The position numbers and the translations under genes were made by a program. The notes under the pieces were generated by a model. The model worked only from the letters and a program-made list of their open reading frames with translations. It was not told the DNA's origin and did not search any database. Below are positions 12,738 to 23,689 of a stretch of DNA of 64,000 nucleotides, piece after piece. Numbering within the stretch: position 1 is the stretch's first letter; each line of letters begins with the position of its first letter. Origin of the DNA: Agapetus fuscipes (Eukaryota > Arthropoda > Insecta > Trichoptera > Glossosomatidae); assembly GCA_951799405.1 (NCBI GenBank), contig OX637332.1:15195001-15259000 (forward strand). Direction: 5' to 3'.

Positions 12738-13050
12738 GTTTCTTACACTTTATGGTCTAAGCAAAAAAGTGATAGTATAGAAAAAAATCAGGCGTGTTTA
12801 TTATTTTTTTATCCAAATTCTAAAGGTTAAAAAAGAATATAACTTCAAAATTGTCACCACAAAAACACGTTTTTTTCACATTGTTTTTTTCGTATGTGGT
12901 ATATTTAGGAAGTATATTTTTTTTCTTTTAAATTACAGAATTATACATTGTTTATCATTCAATACTCTATTTCTTTATAATGCCACCAGTTTTTTTTATT
13001 AAATATGGAAAAACTGTTTTCAAGAAATTTAATGAATTTAGTAGTTTCAG
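12738..13050. mobile_element. second copy of the AATCAGGCGT MITE
   Basis: GTTTCTTACACTTTATGG followed by AAAAATCAGGCGTGTTTATT matches the left arm of the 39.5-kb element. The right border is not clear. Confidence 0.45.
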
Positions 13051-13183
13051 TTTTTCCATGTTTTCTCATGTTCAAAGACTATTAAAAAAAAGTGTAAGCT
13101 AATATAAAGTACAAGATACAAAAATGGCAGATACAGGGTATAAACTACTCTAAAAAGATTTTGAAGATGAAAAAGGGATTTAC

Positions 13184-13317
13184 CTAGAGCGTTGCTCGAC
13201 ATCCTCAGAGCTTGGACTTGAAGAGAATCAGAACTCGCCACCTGGGTCTTCCTCTTCCTTGGTCTTCCTTTCTGCACGGGTCCCACGGAGAAGTATTGAT
13301 TTGGGGACCCGCTGTTC
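13184..13317 (-). CDS. ap: apterous-like LIM-homeobox gene, linker exon with GRPRKRK basic motif
   Basis: Internal exon of 134 nt between the LIM2 and homeodomain exons. It begins by completing an Arg codon (AG + G), encodes NSGSPNQYFSVGPVQKGRPR and KRK followed by a Ser-rich linker, and ends NAL with one base of the next codon. The QKGRPRKRK segment is a conserved basic, AT-hook-like motif found between LIM2 and the homeodomain in apterous-class proteins. The acceptor is TTTCAAG and the donor is CTAG/GTAAAT. The reading frame stays open upstream into intron sequence, but that part has no similarity to the family, so the exon start is taken from the splice phase. Confidence 0.93.
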
Positions 13318-13947
13318 CTTGAAACAATAATTTTCTCATATTTATTACATATTTCAATATGAAAGCAATCATTGTTTGTCGTTACATTGAGTTGTTTTTT
13401 AGTATCTCCCAGAAAACGTTTGATCATTTCTCTATCCCCTATAGTTTGATATTATCAATTTTAATGCGCAAACATTTTCTCAAAAAATTTACTCGGGTCA
13501 TGTTTTTCCTCAAATTTTATCAAGATTATACAAATATAATCTGCATGAAGACTCATTTTACTTCACATTATATATGCATATTGACTATTTTATTGGTTAA
13601 GGAAGTTCAGTTCAATACCAGTACTTTTTCAGCTAAGTTTTTTTCATTGATATTTTATTAAGATACAAGTTTATTACCTGCATATTATATTGAATATAAA
13701 AGATACATAAATATAAGTCAATCGCGTAACATGAAAAACCAGGTAGAGCTTATATGAAATGCTGCATGACTCTCTTCAATGAGCTGAACCTGAGACAAAT
13801 AATACTATTGAAAAATAATTTTAGGCTTACACGGCCGGCTATTGTTTCTTTTTATATAATTTTTTTGATACATTGCATTTCTCTCTTCTAATACAAACAT
13901 GGTAAATTCACCATTTTCACGCTATACCTCACCAAAAAAAGACCAAA

Positions 13948-14184
13948 GGCCTGTTGCACTAACCTCCAATCAATATTTGTTTGACACATCAAATTTTATC
14001 GCTTAATTTTGGTAAGGACCCTTATTAAATGTTTCTCGGAAGTGGGTAACACTAACACCATGATGGAATCTGAACAGGAAAGATAATGTACATCAGCTGA
14101 CTTACGTATTTGCAACCAAATTTATGATTAGATGGGAGAAATCCCACTTGATTTTGGTCTGATTGGAGTTTGGTGCAACAGGCC
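13948..14184. mobile_element. MITE with GGCCTGTTGCAC ends
   Basis: Left end GGCCTGTTGCACTAACCTCC; the right end reads, reversed, GGCCTGTTGCACCAAACTCC. About 237 bp in the apterous intron just downstream of the LIM2 exon. Confidence 0.7.
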
Positions 14185-14349
14185 CTAAGCTCTTGTGTGT
14201 AGTGAAATGTTTTGATACTGTAGAGTTGCTTTCCGGGATTTGCTGCCGTGGTCTGTAGCAGATGGAGCTTCAGGACGTTTCGCGATGTCGATGGACTTCT
14301 TCAACGTGAAGGTAAAGATATGAAGGTGAGACTGAATAATAACATTAAC

Positions 14350-14586
14350 CTGAACATGGCCGCTATGTCCTCCTCGCAGTAGCCCTCGCTGAAGATGAGC
14401 TCGTAGTGCGGCCGGCAGTAGATGAGGCCGTCGCGCATGCCGAAAGTGTCTCCCTTGGACAGCGGCACGCCGCACGACGCGCACGTGAAGCAGCCCAGGT
14501 GGTACACCAGCTCGCGCGCGCGCATCACCAGCTCGTTGGCCGAGATGCCGGCCTGGCAGCGCGAGCAGCGCTTCACGCAGAACATC
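14350..14586 (-). CDS. ap: apterous-like LIM-homeobox gene, LIM domain 2 exon
   Basis: Exon of 237 nt encoding LIM domain 2. Zinc ligands are visible in order: CSRC, then HLGC, the C-x2-C pair (FTCASC), and the final CRPH, matching the LIM consensus with His as eighth ligand. The stretch ANELVMRARELVYHLGCF is diagnostic of the Lhx2/9 subfamily. The acceptor is GTTGCAG and the donor TTCAG/GTTAATG; both junction phases (one base in, two bases out) agree with the neighbours. The exon is strikingly GC-rich, with mostly G or C at third codon positions, against AT-rich introns. LIM domains mediate binding to the Chip/LDB cofactor. A longer in-frame ATG ORF begins inside the exon, but translation runs through from LIM1. 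Confidence 0.96.
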
Positions 14587-14743
14587 CTGCAACATAATAC
14601 GCGCTTACAATCTCACAGCCGGGTTGCTAGGGCAAAGGTTAACTTATTTGAATAAGTAGTTCTTCTCCTTGTGAAGCTAGTGTAGGCGTAGTTCAACATA
14701 CATATATAATCGAGGGGAGCTAATGTAAATGTTTTATAATAAT

Positions 14744-15052
14744 ATTGCGATGATTTATTTGGTGAGCGCTATTTTTGTGTGAATCACACCTCAAGAGCCC
14801 TCTGTGAGCTTGGTCGTCGTTGTATAAAGCGCCAATTCTCAAGCAAGACCCAGTTGCTGTAAGGCTAGATGGACCTTTAGTGACCGGTCTTTGGTATATG
14901 GTATATGAAATTTTCACTCAGCGAAAGTCATTATTTAAAAATATTCATGGTATATTTTTTTGTGCTCCGCCTGGATTCGAACTCACAACCATCCATTACG
15001 AGCCAAAAGTGTTAACCATTAGACTGCGGACCGTTCTCGAGACTCAGGTATT
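14744..15052 (-). mobile_element. tRNA-headed SINE type 2, full length
   Basis: Minus strand: CGGTCCGCAGTCTAATGGTT head, B box GAGTTCGAATCCAGG, then body with GCTTGAGAATTGG and GAGGTGTGATTCACACAAAA. Between the LIM1 and LIM2 exons of apterous. Confidence 0.75.
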
Positions 15053-15199
15053 GGACCGACTTGATTCCGACACTTGGAGTTTTATTATATTTTTTTCAGA
15101 AAACAGTATTTTCCTGAAATACATTATCGATCGCGAGTATTAATGTATACCCACTTATGAATAAAATAGGAGTGCGATTATTTGTCAAACGCAATCAGC

Positions 15200-15412
15200 A
15201 TCATGTTATCGCGTTGTCTCCGCATGTGGCGGAACCTATTTGTTTTTGCAGGTAATGGGGCAGGCCCGACTTCCGAAGGGGCTGATTTTATTTTCTTGTG
15301 AAGACTGAGTGAGCCTTGCTGAAATTTTATTTTGGGTTTGAAATATACACAAAACGAGAAACCATTTCACCAGCATTGGTGGGAATCGAACCCTAACTTT
15401 GGCATGGAATGA
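15200..15412 (-). mobile_element. SINE type 1, decayed
   Basis: B-box region GGGTTCGATTCCC and body are recognisable but with several deletions. Confidence 0.7.
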
Positions 15413-15644
15413 AATCAGTCTATCAAATACTATAAAATAAGACTATAAAATATGTATAAACAACAAAGTAATTTTCACAGGACGGATGCATTACTAATCA
15501 TAAGTGAAACCTGTTCGTGTCAAGAAATTTTGATATTTAAAAAATACATACTTCTAAGAATAATATTTTGAAGGTTTAATATTATAACAACACCGGTCTC
15601 TTATAAACAAGAAAATTGTCTTTCGTATCTTCATAATAACACAA

Positions 15645-15920
15645 GAATTTAAAAAGTTATTTTTGTAAGTTGAATTTTCAATGGCATGTCGGAATCACCT
15701 GCCACGTTCACACAGCGCTATTTTCACACCTGGACTTCACACAGATTTGATAGCAAGGGATAATTAAAAGTGCTTTTGAAGCTTTCAAACCCTCATTCAT
15801 ATATAATTTGATGCATGCTAATGGTGACTTAATATTTGAGCAGAATTCAGTTCTTTTTTCCAGGAAAAAAACGTCTTTCCATTGTCAGCTAAAGTAAAAA
15901 TACGGAAACCATAATGTTTT
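15645..15920. repeat. unclassified dispersed repeat
   Basis: Shares TTTTCAATGGCAT, AATCACCTGCCA, CACAGATTT and CATGC(T/C)AATGGTGACTTAA with 23205-23420. About 270 bp, no structure recognised. Confidence 0.55.
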
Positions 15921-16071
15921 TCGACTTTTAAAATATATTGTACCTACAACCCAAGGTACTGTAAAATTTGTTTGGCCTTAGACAATGCCCCTCCTGTTTC
16001 ATGACAATTCGATAAGAGCTACATAAATAAAAAAGTATGTATATGTAGAGCTTACACCTAGTAGGCGTAGG

Positions 16072-16130
16072 TACATGCAGCATGTGTAAGCGTGAAGTTG
16101 CTTGCAGGTGTTAATTAAATAAGAATCCTT
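16072..16130 (+). repeat. family-A fragment
   Basis: ACATGCAGCATGTGTAAGCG only. Confidence 0.5.
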
Positions 16131-16252
16131 CATTTTAATACATCCTATCAACTTCGCTTTTAGATAAAAAAATATATTTTTTTATCCTTTGTCGTATCTC
16201 GAAAATAATATGGCTGATTCTTGTTATACTCGTATATATGTAGGTGTTGTAA

Positions 16253-16515
16253 AGAACATATCGCACGTTTAATAATAAAGAGCAATAGCTCAAAAAATAG
16301 GAGTGTTGGGAAATCACGTTTGAAGTTCAGACAACCAGTACAACTTGTATGGGATGAAAAAGGCGACCGATATTTTATCTCGGTCATATTCGTCCAAATT
16401 GAACGGCTTTCGCATTCTACCTATTCTTCTCGCATTGTTCTTGCGTTTTATTACAAAATCTCGATTTTCTCAATTTTTGAGTTATTTCTCTTTATTATTA
16501 AACGTGCGATATTCT
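16253..16515. mobile_element. inverted-repeat element
   Basis: Arms AAGAACATATCGCACGTTTA then ATAATAAAGAG at 16253-16300 and the mirror at 16472-16515. About 170 bp of centre, which itself contains CTCGATTTTCTCAA-type palindromes. In an apterous intron. Confidence 0.55.
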
Positions 16516-17083
16516 TGTGCTTAGTTCTCGGAAGCCTGTGGAGTTTTAGAGTTTAGCAAGAAAAATTGAAATCCTTTAGAGAAGTTACTACAGACTCCGT
16601 AAGAAACATTCGAGTAATTATTAAAAGAGAGGTAGTCCGCTTCGTTCAAACGTTTACTTTGGGAAATTAACTATGTAATGAAATTATGTAAAAAAGATGA
16701 ATGCGCATGATGACGTGAGAATACTTGAAAAATCAATTATATCTGTAAGTTTGATACCAAACCTGTGAACAGTTGTTAAGTTACTATAAAAAAATAATAT
16801 TAATAAAAATTTAAAAGACTTAAGGACTACGGAAACAGTCGTGTTCTTTCGGCACAACCGAGTTTTCCCGAAGTTGCATACTGCCTAAGCTTAGACACGG
16901 CAGTCTTGAGCGAGATGTGTCCAAAGATGTGCGGTGGGATGGTTTAATTTCGATTTACGCAATCGAGAGGAGTTTACGCAATGTTTTATTTTCGTGAAAC
17001 TGATTTTTAACAATTGAACGTAACAAGCAATGGATTCTGTCTAAATGCTCGACCCATCTCATCTCATCTGATCTCCTGAATAC

Positions 17084-17307
17084 CTGTAATAGTCCTCCTT
17101 GCAGTAGATGTTGCCATCCCTGGAGAAGCACGTCAGCTCGGAGTCCAGCGGCAAGTGGCACTCGCAGCAGCGCAGGCATGGCGCGTGCCAGCCGCGCTCT
17201 GCCGCCTGCAGGTAGAAGCGGTCGAGGATGGCGGAGCCGCAACCCGCGCACGCCTTGGGGCCTGCCTCCTTCAGCATGCCGGCCACATGCCGCCCCACCA
17301 GGTAGTA
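17084..17307 (-). CDS. ap: apterous-like LIM-homeobox gene, LIM domain 1 exon
   Basis: Exon encoding YYLVGRHVAGMLKEAGPK and then LIM domain 1, with ligands CAGC, HAPC, C-x2-C (LRCCEC) and C-x2-D (YCKED). RDGNIYCKEDYY is a subfamily hallmark. The donor TTACAG/GTATTC leaves two bases that complete Arg with the LIM2 exon. The start is inferred. The obvious acceptor TTGCAG at about 17313 would bring an in-frame TAG, so the AG five bases further in (GGGTAG, before TAC TAC) is the one that keeps the frame open. Use of a later AG inside GAGGCAG would also keep the frame. The first 47 nt of the exon are part of the 95-bp tandem array that extends upstream. Upstream coding exons were not found in the window. 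Confidence 0.93.
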
Positions 17308-19001
17308 CTACCCTGCAACAGGACATGAGGATATAGAGCGCCTTCAAGGATGCCTCCTGCCTCCTTCAGCATGCCGGCCACATGCCGCCCCACCAGGTAG
17401 TACTACCCTGCAACAGGACATGAGGATATAGAGCGCCTTCAAGGATGCCTCCTGCCTCCTTCAGCATGCCGGCCACATGCCGCCCCACCAGGTAGTACTA
17501 CCCTGCAACAGGACATGAGGATATAGAGCGCCTTCAAGGATGCCTCCTGCCTCCTTCAGCATGCCGGCCACATGCCGCCCCACCAGGTAGTACTACCCTG
17601 CAACAGGACATGAGGATATAGAGCGCCTTCAAGGATGCCTCCTGCCTCCTTCAGCATGCCGGCCACATGCCGCCCCACCAGGTAGTACTACCCTGCAACA
17701 GGACATGAGGATATAGAGCGCCTTCAAGGATGCCTCCTGCCTCCTTCAGCATGCCGGCCACATGCCGCCCCACCAGGTAGTACTACCCTGCAACAGGACA
17801 TGAGGATATAGAGCGCCTTCAAGGATGCCTCCTGCCTCCTTCAGCATGCCGGCCACATGCCGCCCCACCAGGTAGTACTACCCTGCAACAGGACATGAGG
17901 ATATAGAGCGCCTTCAAGGATGCCTCCTGCCTCCTTCAGCATGCCGGCCACATGCCGCCCCACCAGGTAGTACTACCCTGCAACAGGACATGAGGATATA
18001 GAGCGCCTTCAAGGATGCCTCCTGCCTCCTTCAGCATGCCGGCCACATGCCGCCCCACCAGGTAGTACTACCCTGCAACAGGACATGAGGATATAGAGCG
18101 CCTTCAAGGATGCCTCCTGCCTCCTTCAGCATGCCGGCCACATGCCGCCCCACCAGGTAGTACTACCCTGCAACAGGACATGAGGATATAGAGCGCCTTC
18201 AAGGATGCCTCCTGCCTCCTTCAGCATGCCGGCCACATGCCGCCCCACCAGGTAGTACTACCCTGCAACAGGACATGAGGATATAGAGCGCCTTCAAGGA
18301 TGCCTCCTGCCTCCTTCAGCATGCCGGCCACATGCCGCCCCACCAGGTAGTACTACCCTGCAACAGGACATGAGGATATAGAGCGCCTTCAAGGATGCCT
18401 CCTGCCTCCTTCAGCATGCCGGCCACATGCCGCCCCACCAGGTAGTACTACCCTGCAACAGGACATGAGGATATAGAGCGCCTTCAAGGATGCCTCCTGC
18501 CTCCTTCAGCATGCCGGCCACATGCCGCCCCACCAGGTAGTACTACCCTGCAACAGGACATGAGGATATAGAGCGCCTTCAAGGATGCCTCCTGCCTCCT
18601 TCAGCATGCCGGCCACATGCCGCCCCACCAGGTAGTACTACCCTGCAACAGGACATGAGGATATAGAGCGCCTTCAAGGATGCCTCCTGCCTCCTTCAGC
18701 ATGCCGGCCATATGCCGCCCCACCAGGTAGTACTACCCTGCAACAGGACATGAGGATATAGAGCGCCTTCAAGGATGCCTCCTGCCTCCTTCAGCATGCC
18801 GGCCACATGCCGCCCCACCAGGTAGTACTACCCTGCAACAGGACATGAGGATATAGAGCGCCTTCAAGGATGCCTCCTGCCTCCTTCAGCATGCCGGCCA
18901 TATGCCGCCCCACCAGGTAGTACTACCCTGCAACAGGACGTGAGGGTATAGAGCGCCTTCAAGGATGCCTCCTTTTTCTGTCAGCATGCCGGCCACATGC
19001 C
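17261..19001 (-). repeat. 95-bp tandem array copying the LIM1 exon's 3' splice site
   Basis: Eighteen full units of exactly 95 bp start at 17261 and every 95 bp after it; a nineteenth unit is broken and diverged at 18971-19001. The first unit is the genuine border of the LIM1 exon: 47 bp of exon plus 48 bp of intron. Every later unit therefore carries the TTGCAG and GGTAG acceptor candidates and the start of the exon. Units are almost identical; the changes I see (CATATG for CACATG twice, GACGTGAGGG once) lie at the far end. Because 95 is not a multiple of 3, splicing into an upstream unit would shift the frame. This is a minisatellite born from an exon edge. A collapsed or expanded assembly is possible, so the copy number should be treated as approximate. 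Confidence 0.95.
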
Positions 19002-19600
19002 TAAATCTGCAGCTGGTACACTGCAAAACAAGATCGAAAGGATTCGGAGTAGGTATTTAAAGCACTTTTCGTTTGACTTTCTCCTACAGAATGCCAGCCA
19101 AACAGTACCTATGCCTCAGTCCGGCAGCGATTAGACAATCTACAATATCGTATCAACTGGGTGTCTCTTTGAGAAAACCAGCTTTCAGGTCTGGAAGACA
19201 GTTAATCGATAACATAAAGAGGACTGGAATGTTTTGAAGAATATTTTTTCGCTTGCCTCAAGATTTCGTCTCCCCGCACCATTTCAGCCCCTATATATTT
19301 CTCGCTCACACCCTATGCTCACAACAGAACGCCGTTCTATGCACTACCTACTCCCAGATTGTTCTACTGACACTATCGTACATGTGTAGGTGCGCGTAGG
19401 TACTTTGATTTCATAGTTCGTATTGTTTGTACCAATAACATGGCATAGAAGACAGTCAATACTCAATATACGACATCGTGAAAAATTAGAATGTTTGAAA
19501 GGATATTCTTTCGCTTGACTCCTTCAAGATGCCGTCCTCTAGCGGCCAGGCACTACCTTGCAGTAGGTACAGACAATATGCAGAGCCACAGGCTTAGACC
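19002..19600. repeat. degenerate older material related to the 95-bp array
   Basis: Beyond the tidy array I see weakened versions of its core: ATGCCAGCC near 19091 and, at about 19521-19566, CTTCAAGATGCCGTC followed by GGCCAGGCACTACC and TTGCAG. Two blocks around 19225-19260 and 19490-19520 also resemble each other (GAATGTTT..GA, then TTCGCTTG). This looks like an older, decayed round of duplication. Confidence 0.45.
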
Positions 19601-19676
19601 AGTCAACATCTTGAGGTCTTGAAGTGCCATAAAAGATGTTATAATCTATAAATGATTTAAGATTATTACATGTATT

Positions 19677-19877
19677 CCTATAAACAGACACGTATAAGTT
19701 CGCGCTTACAGATGCCGCATGTGGACTTATAAGATAAAAAGCCTATCTCAAATAAACAATCATAAGCTCTGCAACTCTTGCCGACCTTCCCTGAAACAGG
19801 GGTGACATTGGCAAAGTGAACCATTGCTTACAGTATGGGTGGTCAGCTTCATACCAACCCATCAGTCGAGGAACACA
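19677..19877 (-). repeat. family-A copy, tail missing
   Basis: From AACAGACACGTATAAGTTCG to the CATACCAACCCATCAGTC end; upstream of the splice-site array. Confidence 0.85.
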
Positions 19878-19999
19878 TCAATTAATTACATTAAACTTTA
19901 TAAAACAAACAATCAAAATAATGTTTGGTACAAAAGGTAGCTATGCCTTCACTGGTGGTTCTAAACCTGGGGTCCGCAGGATATTTATGCAGCATCATA

Positions 20000-22140
20000 A
20001 CACAGTTGCGAAATAATTAAAATTTTGAAAGCAATACATTGGCGTGGATGAATGTTCGAATAAGTAAGGACGCGTTGATACATATAATATATGAATCTCT
20101 TGAGAACTTATTATGTAAAAATTAAATTCCTTACACGTGCTAAAAATATTGAGATATAGATTGAAAGAAAGTGATAACATAAGCGCAAATTTAAAAAAAA
20201 ATCTCTTTTGCAAGATTTCAAAAATCATTTCCTTTTGAAAAAATATTAACTTGTAGAATCTTTCATTCAAGTTTTTGATAAAAGTAAAACGGATCAATAT
20301 TTTTAAGCATTGTGGTCCCTGGTTACAACAAAAAAAATGAATGTGGTCCCTGGTCGAAAACAAAACACTATGATGGTCCTTGGTTAAAGATTAAGAACCG
20401 CTGACCTACACAATACAAATGCCTCAAACACAAGTATATATATATATATGAGGATAATTTATTTTTATTTAATTAATACATGACAAAAGAGCGCCGTTTT
20501 TGTGTGTGTCACACCTCAAGGGCCCTCCTAATCATGAATGAGATATTTTATAAAGGTGCTGTTTGAGTGCTCCCTTAAAAAAAAAAAAGTAGGTACCAAC
20601 GAGAGTTTAAAAAAAATATGATTAAAGTTTTATGGGAAAAAAGTGTAGGTGCGTTATATAATTTTCATACAAAATTGAAATACTCACCAGTAAAGTTAAA
20701 ACTTAAAGTTAGAACTTGCGTTTGGGTAGTACCTCCTGCCGCCTAGTACCTACTTACTTAAAATGTCTATCAAAGTTGCATTAAAAATACTTAGCTAGTG
20801 TAGGTACAATACATGAGTCATATATGTATATATATGCAAACGCGGCTATCTAGCTTCACATATACTTTAAAGACTGAGTACCTACACCTTTTTGGTCCTA
20901 ACGATATCGTGTGTGAAAGTTTGATAATAAGAAAAGAGGATTTATGTAAGAACAACAGTATATATTTTTCCAAAAAGTGAGGCAGAGTCGAGCATTCCTT
21001 AGAGACAAATGTAGGCAACAAAGTGTAGGTAAGCAATAGTAGTTTTTCAATAAAATCTTATATGAAATTGAGTATTGTAGCTTTAAGTTGAGGCATTATT
21101 TGTATGAATATGTTTTATTAAAGGTAAACGAAAGAGTTTTTTATTCTGAAATTGATTGACTTCCATGACGTCACGCGCCCATTAGGTAGGTGCATCTGCA
21201 TATTATGACGTGTTCTTCTAGGCAACTAGGTATTATATTATATTGAACAGTTAATCAAGTAGTTAGCAGGAGCGAGCATCCCATATAGGTACATGTAAAT
21301 GTAAAGCAGGTAATGTATAGTAAAAAATGCATTTGACCTTGAAAGTAAAGTGTTACCTACTTTAAAGGTAAATATATTTTTATTTTCTGAATTTCATTTG
21401 CCTTTTACTCGGCACAGGTAGGTACTTTTACTTTATTAGACACATCAGAAAATGGGTAAAAATAAAAGTAATGATTTATGTATTCATTTCCTTGGATAAG
21501 TTTATTTAATCTGTATTCTATAATAAATTGAAGTAGGTAATAAATGATAAATACCTATATGATTTTACACTGTGATAATATTTCTTACCTTAAAATTTTC
21601 AAAATGCACTCATTTTGAACAAACTAGAGGTCTTTAACATTTGAGGTCCAAAGGATTATTTTTCCCACTTTTTACATCAAAAATCTAATCAAAATTCACT
21701 TCGCTACACAAAAACAATAAAGAATCAAATTGATAAACAAAGCATAGCAGAGATCGAACTTGTATAAGAATATTGCTTTTCTGTCACAAAAAAGATCACT
21801 TTTCAAATGATGTATGTCGATAATACTCTTGCTGTAAAGTGAGGTTATGTTTTTCTTTTGACGCAGAGATACTTCCAACGCGAGGGTCCAAATCCAACTA
21901 ACTGGATCGGGTGAGCAAGCGCCCCACCCCTTTTTAGCTCCGCCCCTAGCCACGCCTTTTGTGGGCGGTCTTTTTAAAAATAGGTACTCTGAGAATCCAG
22001 TGGTTGATTGGAACAAAAAAGAGGAAAATGATTTTTGTGTAACAAAATAATTATAAATCCGATACAACAAGCTAAGTTAGTTATTCAATTATATAATGTG
22101 CTTATGTTGCAAAGCCATTTTTTTTTGTTTCAGCACCTAT
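20000..22140. other. no gene recognised
   Basis: AT-rich, with TATATATATATA at 20434 and many GTAGGTACC-type words. A GC-richer patch at 21890-21975 (CGCCCCACCCC, CCACGCCTTTTGTGGGCGG) may be a DNA element end; I see no mirrored partner. Confidence 0.35.
20487..20536 (-). mobile_element. SINE type 2, body fragment
   Basis: AGGGCCCTTGAGGTGTGAC on the minus strand. Confidence 0.5.
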
Positions 22141-22146
22141 ATATAT

Positions 22147-22562
22147 CTAATATAATCTGTAATCTAAGATGCAAAGTTACAATAGTAATAATAATAATAT
22201 TAAGATGATTCATTTAGTGAGCGCTGTTTTTGTGTTTATCACATCTCTGCGAGCTTGGTCGTCGCTGTAGAAAGCACTAATTTTCAAGCAAGATCCAGTT
22301 GATGTAAGGATGGATAGGCTTTTAGCGACGAGCGGCCTTTGGCAAAGGTATATTATTATATTTTTGTTTAATTTCCCACAAGTAGACAAGTATAAGTTCA
22401 CGCCTACATATGCCACATACAAAATGAAAACCAAAATTTAAAATGATAACAAGCCCTGCAACTTTTACCGACCTTCCCTGAATCAGGCATAACATTGACT
22501 AAGTGAACCAATTTTTACCGTACGGATCGTCAGTCTCATTCAGTCATACCAACCTATAACTT
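22147..22562 (-). repeat. family-A copy split by SINE type 2
   Basis: Tail at 22147-22180, body at 22378-22562. Confidence 0.7.
22196..22346 (-). mobile_element. SINE type 2, body, inserted in a family-A copy
   Basis: GAGCTTGGTCGTCGCTG and AAGCAAGATCCAGTTGATGT match the 14.8-kb copy. The tail of a family-A element lies at 22147-22180 and its remainder at 22378-22562. Confidence 0.7.
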
Positions 22563-22744
22563 TATCTTGAATTCCCCTTTTTTTCTAATTTCCCTGACAT
22601 AGACAGAGACATGATAGGTTCGTGCATAAATCTGCAAGGTTGCATTAGATCTTCAATTATCATGTTTCGACTAAATATTTGGATGGGTAATTGGATATTT
22701 TTCCTATTTGTTTTATTATCGGGCCATAAACAATAATGGAATTG

Positions 22745-23165
22745 CATTACATAGTCATGGACAAGTGTGTCAGAGATGCAAGGCTTGATGACTGATGATA
22801 GGAGAGACCAGCAGAGTGAATATTCCACTGCATCATTTGATGAAGTCCTTGTATCTGATTCAGCAGTAGGATCGCAAACAAAGCTCTCTAGAATGAATAA
22901 AGCTTTGGGAAAAATCATCAAAGATTCTATGCAAATTATAAAAAAGATTTTATTTTTGAAAGAGATGGTGAAAACATGAATTATGAGTTCAAAATAAATT
23001 AAATGAATCGTAGAATAATTTGTGTAAGTACCTACTTAAGGTGTAAGTTTGAAAAGGATGGAAAAATGACTGGTGAATTTTAAAGAAGAATATTCAAAAG
23101 CAGGTGTTTACCTATTGGGTGCTACCGCTTGTATCGCCAAGAACCATAATCTTAAAAAAATGTTT
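22745..23165 (+). mobile_element. LINE fragment (RTE-like reverse transcriptase, decayed)
   Basis: Reads as the segment around VMDKCVRDARLDD and SDSAV of the 32-34 kb LINE, continuing to its GATACIA region, but with many indels and stops. Truncated at both ends. Confidence 0.75.
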
Positions 23166-23204
23166 TTTATAGTTAAGATATTTTTTTTATAGTTTGACAT
23201 GAAT

Positions 23205-23420
23205 TTTGGAGTAACTTTTTAATTAATTTGTATTTTCAATGGCATTCTAAAATCACCTGCCATGGACATGATGCTCTTTGCACAGATTTCTCAAAATGGC
23301 AACTGGATTTTTGAAGTTTTAACACTCTCATTTAAGTTAAAATAATTTCACGCATGCCAATGGTGACTTAAAATTGTTCCCTTAATCCAGTTTTATCTCT
23401 TTATTTTTTTCGTCCATTTC
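23205..23420. repeat. second copy of the 15.6-kb repeat
   Basis: Direct orientation match to 15645-15920. It follows directly after a LINE fragment. Confidence 0.55.
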
Positions 23421-23501
23421 GATTTCCGGCTAGAGATATTGTAATATTCTGGTATGAATTTTGTTACATATTTTTTAATTGATTCCTTTTCTAAAGTTTG
23501 G

Positions 23502-23680
23502 TATGAGGCTAGCACCCATACTGTAAAAAAATATTCACTTTCGCGAATGCCCCCTCCCCTCTGTTTCAGGGAAAGGTGGCACGTGTTGCACGACTATTTT
23601 TATTTGAATTTTGGGTTTGGAGGGTGTGAATTACACGTGAATCCTGAATATTGATATGCCTTTGCAACTTAGATTATATA
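23502..23680 (+). repeat. family-A copy, diverged
   Basis: TGGTATGAGGCTAGCACCC to TTTGCAACTTAGATTATA, with a central deletion. Confidence 0.75.
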
Positions 23681-23689
23681 ATTAAATTT

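Larger units (their letters stand above)
15420..17080. other. apterous intron between LIM1 and LIM2, repeats only
   Basis: Holds the repeat at 15645, the inverted-repeat element at 16253, and otherwise AT-rich sequence. The patch 16845-16945 is less AT-rich but has no frame. Confidence 0.4.

Noticed and set aside
13047..13427. Full 126-codon frame as a separate gene
   Set aside because: Only the central 134 nt between clear splice sites match the apterous linker; the rest is AT-rich intron translation.
14185..14655. Overlapping open frames on both strands at the LIM2 exon
   Set aside because: They are by-products of the GC-rich codons of the LIM2 exon; only the LIM frame shows domain residues.
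17300..17320. Recursive (ratchet) splice site, since TTGCAG is followed by GGTAGT
   Set aside because: A ratchet point needs AG directly joined to GT(A/G)AGT; here one G intervenes and the donor is poor.
16955..17347. 130-codon frame across the LIM1 exon and array edge
   Set aside because: It reads the exon one base out of frame and through the acceptor; no LIM ligands appear in it.
17261..19001. CRISPR-like array
   Set aside because: Units are contiguous 95-bp copies with no unique spacers, and the genome is eukaryotic.
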